Below are positions 57,473-64,000 of a stretch of DNA of 64,000 nucleotides, piece after piece. The stretch is from Lacimicrobium alkaliphilum (GTDB taxonomy: Bacteria > Pseudomonadota > Gammaproteobacteria > Enterobacterales > Alteromonadaceae). The stretch is taken from contig NZ_NISX01000006.1 in the NCBI RefSeq assembly GCF_002591895.1, forward strand, positions 1 through 64,000. The letters run 5' to 3'. The notes beneath the pieces were generated by a model. The model did not search any database and was not told where the DNA came from. It worked only from the letters and a program-made list of their open reading frames with translations. A program made the position numbers and the translations under genes. Each line of letters begins with the position of its first letter. Positions within the stretch are counted from its first letter, which is position 1.

Positions 57473-59178
57473 CGTTTGTTAAAGCGCTGTGACTCAGGAT
57501 AGGGTAATACATCTTTAAGTTTGCCGCTGGCCACTTCTCGTTGAACTGAGCGCCAATACTCCGGTTGCATCAGTTCAGGGTGTAAGTCTTTAAGTTGTTC
57601 CTTAAGGTGTTTTTTGCCAACAATAAAGTGCTCGAATTGTTGCGGAAAAACATCATCTGGTCCCACAGACAGCGTATCCATGGCATAAGGATCGTCTGAG
57701 ACGGGTAAGTCGCGAAATTGTCGCTGGTTCATATAACAAATCTCGTCATAATCATAGAAAATGACCCGGCCATGACGGGTAATGCCGAAATTCTTGTGCA
57801 GCATATCACCGGGGAAGATATTCGCTGCGGCAATCTGTTTGATACACAAACCCAGATCATCCAGCGCACGACGAACCTGCTCAGGGTCAGACTCCTGCTC
57901 CAGGTATATATTCAGGGGAGTCATCTTCCGTTCAATATAGAGGTGTTTGATGATCACCTCATCGTCAGTCAGTTCGATGCTGCTTTTTGCCACCTGTTGT
58001 AATTCTTGCAGAAGCACCGGGCTGACCCTGTTTCGTGGCAGACGAAAATTCATATATTCGTGGGTATCTGCCATGCGGCCCACCCGGTCATGCATCTTTA
58101 CCAGCTTGTAACAGTCTTTGACCTGTTGACGGGTGATTTTTTTGCTCTCCGGAAATTCGTCTTTAATCACCTTAAACACCACGCCATAGGAGGGCAGGTG
58201 AAACACTGCCATGACCAGCCCTCTTATTCCCGGGGCCGCTTCAAACTGGTCATCACTTTCGTTCAGGTGTTGCAGGAAGTTGCGGTAGAACACCGTTTTA
58301 CCATGTTTATAAAAGCCCAGTGAGATATACAGTTCAAAGTGCTTCTTATTGGGCATCAGCTCCTGTAAGAATGCCACCACCTCAGCAGGGTAGCGGGTAT
58401 CGGCCATAAAATAGGAGCGGGCAAAACCGAACAACACACTCAGATCATGGCGTGCGGTGAGTAGCGTATCCACGTACAACTGCTGTCTGGAATTGAGCAT
58501 TAGTGTCATTACGAAAGGTATTGCTTCGCCCTCACTACACATACGTCCGATGAGATAGGCGGCCTTACTGCGATAAAATACCGGCTGTAGCATTTCAACG
58601 CGATGAATGCCGGCCAGTTGCCGCGGGCTCAGGGTTTCCCGTAAATAGTGCTCAAGGCGGGTCAGATCCCGTTCTTTGCCGGCGTATTCGGTTTTAAATG
58701 AATAGGCGTTGGTAATGGCCTCAAGAGTATCGCGGATGGTGCCACGGGCATCAAAGGTGTTGAGCACATTATTACGCACATGACCCGGCAGATAACAGCG
58801 ACTGGGCAATACAAACATCATACTGTTATCGATTTTCTGGTGCCTGAACAACCGTCCGATCACGGAGTTGTAGAAAGTTTCGGCTAATTCAAATTGCGGG
58901 TGGTCATTCAATTGTTTAAGGTAGTGATGCTTTAATTGTTGCCAGTAATGGTTATCCTGCAGGTGCGGGTGAAGCTGTTGGTAGATTTGTGCCACCACTT
59001 CCGCCAGGCTCTGGTCATAGATGGCAATGCGCTCTTTGACTGCCTGTTGGCCCGCTTCCCATTGTGCCTGTTCAAAGCGATGTTGGGCGGCACTGGTAAT
59101 ACGGCTGTACCAGCGAAAGCTTTTTTCAAAGCCTTTAAGGATTTGATAGGCGAGTTGAGAGATTTCAGGTGGTGACAA
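57463..59178 (-). CDS. aceK: Isocitrate dehydrogenase kinase/phosphatase
   Basis: Bifunctional enzyme that phosphorylates and dephosphorylates Icd, setting the split between TCA cycle and glyoxylate shunt. About 571 aa (E. coli 578) if a TTG at 59178 (GGAG 5 nt upstream) is the start; GTG 59184 is an alternative, and the open frame to 59292 overlaps the divergent response-regulator gene and is unconserved. Conserved: [19 protein letters not shown], the AMP/ATP-binding [18 protein letters not shown], and the catalytic segment [21 protein letters not shown], here in two overlapping motifs. aceA and aceB are not adjacent, unlike the E. coli aceBAK operon. Confidence 0.94.
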   Translation of the reverse strand: MSPPEISQLAYQILKGFEKSFRWYSRITSAAQHRFEQAQWEAGQQAVKERIAIYDQSLAEVVAQIYQQLHPHLQDNHYWQQLKHHYLKQLNDHPQFELAETFYNSVIGRLFRHQKIDNSMMFVLPSRCYLPGHVRNNVLNTFDARGTIRDTLEAITNAYSFKTEYAGKERDLTRLEHYLRETLSPRQLAGIHRVEMLQPVFYRSKAAYLIGRMCSEGEAIPFVMTLMLNSRQQLYVDTLLTARHDLSVLFGFARSYFMADTRYPAEVVAFLQELMPNKKHFELYISLGFYKHGKTVFYRNFLQHLNESDDQFEAAPGIRGLVMAVFHLPSYGVVFKVIKDEFPESKKITRQQVKDCYKLVKMHDRVGRMADTHEYMNFRLPRNRVSPVLLQELQQVAKSSIELTDDEVIIKHLYIERKMTPLNIYLEQESDPEQVRRALDDLGLCIKQIAAANIFPGDMLHKNFGITRHGRVIFYDYDEICYMNQRQFRDLPVSDDPYAMDTLSVGPDDVFPQQFEHFIVGKKHLKEQLKDLHPELMQPEYWRSVQREVASGKLKDVLPYPESQRFNKRYK

Positions 59179-59237
59179 ACGCACTCCGGCAAAAACAGTG
59201 GCAATATAAAAACAAGAATAACAGGGGAACGTGGCAG

Positions 59238-59642
59238 ATGGGATTTCCAATTTTAATTTGTGATGATTCATTACTGGCTCGTAAATCGGCAAAGCGTGCG
59301 CTGCCCGAAGGATGGGATGTCACTGTTACCTTCGCCAAACATGGTGCGGAGGCGATAGAAGCCCTTAGAGAGCAGCATTATGGGTTGCTATTGCTGGATC
59401 TGACCATGCCCGAGATGGATGGGGTGCAGGTGCTCGAAGCCATTCGCCGGGAAAAACTGGAAGTGTTTGTGGTAGTGATCTCCGGAGATATTCAACCGCA
59501 GATGCGTGAGCGGGTAATGCAGCTCGGGGCACTGGAATTTATATCCAAACCGGTAAACGGTCAGCGTTTGCAGAAGGTCTTAGAGGATTTTGGCCTGTAT
59601 CGGGGCAGCCCGGGATTGGAAGAAAATCTATCTTATGCCTAA
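59238..59642 (+). CDS. Single-domain CheY-like response regulator
   Basis: 134 aa from ATG 59238 (AGGGGA about 9 nt upstream). Receiver domain only: the acidic pair in ILICDDS (residues 9-10), phospho-acceptor Asp54 in LLLDLTMPEMDG, the Ser/Thr switch in VVVISGD, and the Lys in FISKPVNG. The C-terminal 20 residues are non-conserved. No output domain, so it acts by protein binding, as CheY or a c-di-GMP/motility adaptor does. Divergent from aceK with about 60 nt between starts. No partner kinase nearby. Confidence 0.9.
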   Translation: MGFPILICDDSLLARKSAKRALPEGWDVTVTFAKHGAEAIEALREQHYGLLLLDLTMPEMDGVQVLEAIRREKLEVFVVVISGDIQPQMRERVMQLGALEFISKPVNGQRLQKVLEDFGLYRGSPGLEENLSYA

Positions 59643-59660
59643 TTCACACAAATTGCGTAT

Positions 59661-59684
59661 TGACATATAGACGTCTATACGGCA
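59661..59684 (+). promoter_or_regulatory. Candidate MetJ operator (three tandem met boxes) upstream of thrL
   Basis: Three adjoining 8-mers: TGACATAT, AGACGTCT, ATACGGCA. The middle (59669-59676) is the exact MetJ consensus met box AGACGTCT; its neighbours match 5 of 8. The centre also forms the 14-bp palindrome TATAGACGTCTATA (59666-59679). It overlaps the likely promoter, 11 nt before the leader-peptide ATG. Assigned from motif and tandem phasing; no metJ gene is in the window. Confidence 0.65.
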
Positions 59685-59695
59685 AATTGAACGCC

Positions 59696-59764
59696 ATGAA
59701 AATGATTAGCCGCACCAGCATTATTATGATGATTACCACCTTTACTAAGGCGGTCGCTGGCTAG
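59696..59764 (+). CDS. thrL: thr operon leader peptide
   Basis: 22-codon ORF MKMISRTSIIMMITTFTKAV ending AG, with four Thr and four Ile codons concentrated in the middle, the hallmark of the threonine attenuator. Ribosome stalling at these codons when charged Thr- or Ile-tRNA is scarce would free the downstream antiterminator. The sequence differs from E. coli thrL, but length, composition and the ending resemble it. The Shine-Dalgarno is weak. Confidence 0.88.
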   Translation: MKMISRTSIIMMITTFTKAVAG

Positions 59765-59818
59765 TGCGCAAATAAACAGAACACCAGGCCCGCGACCCAA
59801 AAGGAAGCGGGCTTTTTT
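59752..59818 (+). terminator. thr attenuator: terminator and competing antiterminator
   Basis: Terminator stem GCCCGC/GCGGGC (59788-59793/59807-59812) followed by T6 (59813-59818). Competing pairing: GGTCGCTGGC at the end of thrL (59752-59761) with GCCCGCGACC (59788-59797), nine of ten pairs, which sequesters the 5' arm of the terminator. The two are mutually exclusive. Confidence 0.9.
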
Positions 59819-59842
59819 ATGTCCAGGGGCTGTGAACGCCAG

Positions 59843-60010
59843 GAAAATGCAACGCATTTTCAGTGAACAGCGCGAAGGCAAGGATGCCGAAGCTGGTCTT
59901 TTGAAAAAGGCAGGAGCCGGATTCAAAAGGACGGTATGCCGGGGTGGCAGGGAAGCATTCCCCGGCGATATCCAGGGATGCATCGTAGGTCGGCATAAAT
60001 TCTGACCTAC
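59843..60010. repeat. Hairpin-rich spacer between thr attenuator and thrA
   Basis: Series of perfect stems: GAAAATGC/GCATTTTC (59843-59861), CTTTTGAA/TTCAAAAG (59898-59929), GCCGGGG/CCCCGGC (59938-59966), GTAGGTC/GACCTAC (59985-60010). No ORF. Style and AGGGA words resemble the array at 53304-53863. It lengthens the attenuator-to-thrA leader to about 230 nt. Confidence 0.6.
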
Positions 60011-60049
60011 AGCAAAATTATTAATCAGAGCAAGTAACAGGAGCAGCAT

Positions 60050-62503
60050 ATGAAGGTGATGAAATTTGGGGGCTCGTCCTTAGCCGATGCCGAACGCTAT
60101 CTGAGGGTTCGGGATATTGTGCTGCACACCCATACTGAAAAGGGTGCGGCGGTGGTGCTATCTGCACCCAAAGGTGTCACCAATGCGTTATCACTGTTGG
60201 TAGAGCAGGCGGTGGCAGGCGATTCCTGGCAGGAGCTGTTTGAGAAGCTCAATATGACCCTGACTGGTATTGTGAACGACCTGGCCTCTGGCCTGGATAA
60301 TTTTGATGACGCGCCTCTGCATGCTCTGATAGATGAAAAACTTCTCGAACTCAAACAAAGTCTGCAGGGTATTCACCTGATTCATTGCAGCCCGGATGCG
60401 GTTACCGCCAAATTGCTCAGCATCGGCGAGTATGTCAGCGTCAATATTTTCAGTGGCATTATCAGCGCGATGGGTGTGAGTAATCGTATTATTGACCCGG
60501 TGGAATATATACTGGCAGAGGGCGATTATCTGGACAGCATCGCCGATGTGGCTGCGAGCCGGGCCCGGTTCACCAATGTGCCTAAAAATGGTGAGCAGAT
60601 GTTGATTATGCCCGGTTTTGTGGCCGTGAATGAGAAAGGCGAGAAAGTCACACTGGGACGCAACGGTTCCGATTACTCTGCCGCCATTCTGGCTGCGTGT
60701 ATTGATGCACAGTGTTGTGAGATCTGGACTGATGTGGACGGGGTGTACAATGCCGATCCCAACCAGGTGGACGGTGCGGTACTGCTCGACAAACTGACCT
60801 ATCAGGAAGCCATGGAGCTGTCTTATTTCGGTGCCAAAGTATTGCATCCTAAAACGATCGGCCCAATTGCTCAGTACCATATACCTTGTTTAATCCGGAA
60901 CACTCTCAATCCGGCAGCGCCGGGAACCTTGATCAGTACAGAAGCCAGTGATACCTGGACCAGCGTTAAAGGCATTTCTCATCTGTCGGATATCACCATG
61001 TTTAACGTCGCGGGTCCCGGTATGAAAGGCATGGTGGGTATGGCCAGCCGGGTCTTTGAGGTGATCTCCAACGCCAATATTTCTATCAGTCTGATCACTC
61101 AGTCGTCTTCGGAATACAGCATCAGTTTCTGCGTGCATGCCAGAGACGCTTTGAGAGCTAAACATCTGCTCGAAGAAGCCTTCGTATTGGAACTGGCTAA
61201 TCAGTTGCTGGAACCTATCGAAATGCGTGAGTCGGTTGCGATTGTCACCCTGGTGGGTGACGGTATGCGCAAGGCTAAAGGCCTCGCGGCACGCTTTTTC
61301 AGTTCTTTGGCGCAGGCCCGGGTTAATATCGTCGCCATTGCCCAGGGATCTTCTGAACGTTCTATTTCTGCGGTGATTGAAAGCCGTAAAGCCAGGGAGG
61401 CCGTTAAGGTGGTGCACCAGAACTTTTTCTCCAATTTACATACCATCGATGCATTTTTAATCGGTTGTGGTACCGTCGGCAGTGAACTGCTGGAGCAAAT
61501 CTCTCGCCAGCAGCAGCAGCTGTTAAGTCGCAATATCAATCTGCAGGTATATGGAATCGCTAACAGTAAAGGTATGTTGCTGCAACCTGGTGGTGTCGAT
61601 CTGAAGAACGGTTGGCGTGACCAGCTGGCGGGTCGTCAGCAACCTTATTCGTTGGCCGTAATGGAAACCTTTGTACAGGATAACAGCCTGATTAATCCGG
61701 TGGTGATAGACTGTACCACCAGTACCAGCATTGCCGATCAGTATCTGGATATGATGGAAGCCGGCTTTCATGTTGTTACACCGAATAAAAAAGCCAATAC
61801 TGCCGGGATGGATTTTTATGCGGCATTACGTGAAAAAGCTCAGGCGACCCGCCGCCAGTTCTTATATGAAACTACCGTCGGTGCAGGTTTGCCGGTGATC
61901 GAGAACCTGCAGAAGCTGCTTTACGCCGGTGATGAACTGACCCGCTTCGAGGGGATTCTATCTGGCTCGTTGTCGTATATTTTCGGCAAGCTGGAAGAGG
62001 GTTTAAGTCTGTCAGAGGCCACCAAAATAGCCCGGGAGAAAGGTTATACAGAGCCCGATCCCCGTGATGATTTAAGCGGTATGGATGTGGCCAGAAAGCT
62101 GCTGATAATGGCCCGGGAATCCGGTCTGAAGCTGGAGCTTAAAGATATTGAAATCGAATCCATCCTGCCTGATGATTTTGATGATTCCGGCTCGGTTGAG
62201 GAATTCCTCTCCAGATTGCCGCAATTGGATGAGCTGTATCAACAGCAATTGGCGCAGAATCCCGGTACAGTACTGCGTTATGTAGGAAGTATCGAAGAAG
62301 GGCATTGTAAAGTGGGGATTCAGGCAGTCGATAACACCCATCCGCTGTTTGTGGTCAAAGATGGCGAAAACGCGCTGGCCATTCATAGTCATTATTATCA
62401 ACCGATTCCCTTTGTAATCCGCGGATATGGTGCGGGCGCGGCAGTCACCGCTGCCGGCGTATTTGCCGATGTGCTGCGGACTATGCCCTGGAAACAGGAA
62501 TAA
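60050..62503 (+). CDS. thrA: Aspartokinase I / homoserine dehydrogenase I
   Basis: Bifunctional: phosphorylates aspartate, then reduces aspartate semialdehyde to homoserine, the branch to Thr, Ile and Met. 817 aa (E. coli 820). Aspartokinase domain about 1-290 with KFGGSS and [13 protein letters not shown]; two ACT regulatory segments about 310-460 (including [14 protein letters not shown] and [14 protein letters not shown]); homoserine dehydrogenase about 465-817 with the NAD(P) motif [22 protein letters not shown] and [17 protein letters not shown]. Strong AGGAG ribosome site. Its TAA overlaps the thrB ATG by one base. Thr feedback inhibition is expected from the ACT domains. Confidence 0.98.
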   Translation: MKVMKFGGSSLADAERYLRVRDIVLHTHTEKGAAVVLSAPKGVTNALSLLVEQAVAGDSWQELFEKLNMTLTGIVNDLASGLDNFDDAPLHALIDEKLLELKQSLQGIHLIHCSPDAVTAKLLSIGEYVSVNIFSGIISAMGVSNRIIDPVEYILAEGDYLDSIADVAASRARFTNVPKNGEQMLIMPGFVAVNEKGEKVTLGRNGSDYSAAILAACIDAQCCEIWTDVDGVYNADPNQVDGAVLLDKLTYQEAMELSYFGAKVLHPKTIGPIAQYHIPCLIRNTLNPAAPGTLISTEASDTWTSVKGISHLSDITMFNVAGPGMKGMVGMASRVFEVISNANISISLITQSSSEYSISFCVHARDALRAKHLLEEAFVLELANQLLEPIEMRESVAIVTLVGDGMRKAKGLAARFFSSLAQARVNIVAIAQGSSERSISAVIESRKAREAVKVVHQNFFSNLHTIDAFLIGCGTVGSELLEQISRQQQQLLSRNINLQVYGIANSKGMLLQPGGVDLKNGWRDQLAGRQQPYSLAVMETFVQDNSLINPVVIDCTTSTSIADQYLDMMEAGFHVVTPNKKANTAGMDFYAALREKAQATRRQFLYETTVGAGLPVIENLQKLLYAGDELTRFEGILSGSLSYIFGKLEEGLSLSEATKIAREKGYTEPDPRDDLSGMDVARKLLIMARESGLKLELKDIEIESILPDDFDDSGSVEEFLSRLPQLDELYQQQLAQNPGTVLRYVGSIEEGHCKVGIQAVDNTHPLFVVKDGENALAIHSHYYQPIPFVIRGYGAGAAVTAAGVFADVLRTMPWKQE

Positions 62504-63471
62504 TGGACAGTTCGATGCCAAAAGCCTCTGTGCGGGCTTATGCACCGGCTTCTATCGGTAATGTCAGCCTGGGCTTTGATCTGCTCGGCGCTGCGTTAAA
62601 ACCAATCGATGGTAGTCGTCTTGGTGATGAAGTTGAGATCAGAGCGGCCAACGCCTATAGCCTTGAGGTTAAAGGTGGTTTTGCCCATAAGCTGCCAGCT
62701 GATACAAAACAGAATATTCTGACACAGTGTTATAAACACTATCTTGGTCAGGCGGCAAAACAGGGACATCAGCTTGAGCCCTGTGCCATGGTGTTGTATA
62801 AAAATTTACCCATAGGCAGTGGTCTGGGGTCCAGTGCAAGTTCTGTGGTGGCGGCTCTGGACGGATTGAATCACTTTTATGGTGAGATATTCGATCAACA
62901 GGCAATGTTACTTATGATGGGGGAACTGGAAGGGCAGATCAGTGGTTCAGTGCATTATGATAATGTAGCGCCCTGTTACCTTGGCGGGCTGGTATTGATG
63001 GCAGAACAAGCGGAGAATATTGCGCTGAACCTGCCGGTATTTGACGACTGGTACTGGGTAACCTGTTATTCCGGCATCAAAGTGTCCACTGCCGAAGCCA
63101 GGCGAATACTGCCGCAGCAGGTGGCGCTTAAAGATACACTGGTTTTTGGCCGTCAGCTCGGCGTATTTGTGCATGCCCTGCACACTGGTGATCGTAAACT
63201 GGCGGCGGCAATGATGCAGGACGTAATTGCCGAGCCTTATCGTAAGGCGTTACTCCCCGGCTTTGATCAAGGCCGAGCCTTTGCAATGCAGGAAGGGGCG
63301 CTGGCCTTTGGCATTTCCGGGTCCGGACCGACGGTTTTTGCCGTATGTGATGATCTGGCCAAAGCAGAAAAAATCAATCAGTGGCTGAGCACGCATTATA
63401 TTCAGAATGCCGATGGTTTCAGCCATATATGTCAACTGGATCCGCAAGGGTCGACAGCGAAAAAGGTGTAA
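62503..63471 (+). CDS. thrB: Homoserine kinase
   Basis: GHMP-family kinase making O-phosphohomoserine. 322 aa (E. coli 310). AYAPASIGNVSLGFDLLG at the start, the glycine-rich ATP loop LPIGSGLGSSASSVVAAL, and the third GHMP motif ALAFGISGSGPTVFAVC. One-base overlap with thrA (TAATG). thrC starts 2 nt after its stop. Confidence 0.97.
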   Translation: MDSSMPKASVRAYAPASIGNVSLGFDLLGAALKPIDGSRLGDEVEIRAANAYSLEVKGGFAHKLPADTKQNILTQCYKHYLGQAAKQGHQLEPCAMVLYKNLPIGSGLGSSASSVVAALDGLNHFYGEIFDQQAMLLMMGELEGQISGSVHYDNVAPCYLGGLVLMAEQAENIALNLPVFDDWYWVTCYSGIKVSTAEARRILPQQVALKDTLVFGRQLGVFVHALHTGDRKLAAAMMQDVIAEPYRKALLPGFDQGRAFAMQEGALAFGISGSGPTVFAVCDDLAKAEKINQWLSTHYIQNADGFSHICQLDPQGSTAKKV

Positions 63472-63473
63472 GT

Positions 63474-64000
63474 TTGCAACTTTTCAATTTAAAGCAACCT
63501 GATGAGAAGGTCAGTTTCAGTCAGGCCGTTAAGCAAGGTCTGGGTCAGAATCAGGGCTTGTTTTTCCCCGCCCAACTGCCGACCTTTGATGATATTGACG
63601 CATTACTGGCTATGCCCCTGGCTGAGCGCAGCACAGAAATACTGCATCGGTTAATCGGTGATGAGATACCCGCCGACAGGCTGGGGAAAATGATTGCGGA
63701 GGCTTTTAATTTTCCTGCACCGCTGGCTAAAGTGGACGAGAATATTTTCTGCCTGGAATTGTTCCATGGCCCGACTCTGGCGTTTAAAGACTTTGGTGCC
63801 CGCTTTATGGCTCAGTGCCTGGCAGAAGTGGCCAAAGGCGAGAAGATTACCATATTAACCGCCACCTCCGGCGATACTGGCGCAGCCGTGGCTCATGCTT
63901 TTCACGGACTGGAGAATATTCAGGTGGTTATCCTCTACCCTGAGGGTAAAATCAGTACATTGCAGGAAAAGTTGTTTACTACGCTAGGCGACAATATTCA
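63474..64000 (+). CDS. thrC: Threonine synthase, 3' end outside window
   Basis: PLP enzyme converting phosphohomoserine to threonine. It starts at a TTG (63474) with AAGG 7 nt upstream, directly after thrB. 175 complete codons are visible and the frame is open to the window edge. The N-terminus LFNLKQPDEKVSFSQAVKQG matches E. coli ThrC; the PLP lysine is in FHGPTLAFKDFGARF, and ITILTATSGDTGAAVAHAF is the cofactor loop. Completes the thrLABC operon. Confidence 0.95.
   Translation, partial: MQLFNLKQPDEKVSFSQAVKQGLGQNQGLFFPAQLPTFDDIDALLAMPLAERSTEILHRLIGDEIPADRLGKMIAEAFNFPAPLAKVDENIFCLELFHGPTLAFKDFGARFMAQCLAEVAKGEKITILTATSGDTGAAVAHAFHGLENIQVVILYPEGKISTLQEKLFTTLGDNI

Overview
The window looks like chromosome from a marine-type gammaproteobacterium of the order Alteromonadales. 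The family-level placement is inferred from gene content and order: the nadC-pilA-pilC-pilD-coaE-zapD-yacG block, the ampDE-pdhR-aceEF-lpd block, a PomAB-type sodium stator, and a second EF-G isoform of the kind found in Vibrio and Alteromonadales. Nothing resembles a prophage, plasmid, CRISPR array or classical defence island. Most genes are housekeeping. The unusual material lies in the intergenic DNA and in a few accessory genes.

Layout. 1-968: 3' part of a Tas-type aldo/keto reductase. 1000-7697 (minus strand): a coiled-coil membrane protein, EF-G2, a diguanylate cyclase and a GAF-containing GspE/PilB-like ATPase. 7800-12936: the complete S10 ribosomal operon (rpsJ to rpsQ) with promoter, leader hairpin and terminator. 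The spc operon does not follow; instead there is a cluster of four different heptanucleotide tandem repeats, a small outer-membrane-like protein and a twice-frameshifted membrane-protein gene. 14897-18155 (minus): thiI, pomB, pomA. 18530-21551: xseB-ispA-dxs, which start the DXP isoprenoid route. 21875-27848 (minus): yacG, zapD, coaE, pilD, a secreted protein, pilC, pilA, nadC. pilB is missing from its usual place. 28104-28376: a palindromic MITE-like element. 28378-30348: a retropepsin-like protease and divergent ampDE. 30464-37583: pdhR and the pyruvate dehydrogenase genes. 37708-43753: a lone ExbD and a CusBA-type copper/silver efflux module. 43803-46210 (minus): a PRPP-synthetase-like gene coupled to a thymidine/AMP-phosphorylase-like gene. 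46389-53209: DUF1289 protein, HDOD protein, acnB, a class I HMG-CoA reductase and small genes. 53300-53863: an array of perfect short hairpins. 53892-59642: AsmA-like protein, PLP desulfhydrase-like enzyme, chemoreceptor, aceK and a single-domain response regulator. 59643-64000: the thr operon (thrL attenuator, thrA, thrB, 5' part of thrC).

How the genes work together. Central carbon entry is well represented: PdhR, the whole pyruvate dehydrogenase complex, aconitase B and isocitrate dehydrogenase kinase/phosphatase. Motility and surface behaviour are represented by PomAB, type IV pilus parts, a chemoreceptor, a diguanylate cyclase and a CheY-like regulator. The thr operon carries a textbook Thr/Ile attenuator. 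Just upstream of it is a perfect MetJ-type box flanked by two degenerate ones, which suggests joint control by methionine and threonine/isoleucine supply.

The most interesting leads are this MetJ-plus-attenuator arrangement, the folded 273-bp element at 28104, the hairpin array at 53300-53863, the heptamer-repeat cluster at 13044-13344, HMG-CoA reductase in a DXP-pathway bacterium, the phosphorylase/PRPP-synthetase pair, and the type IV pilus locus lacking pilB.
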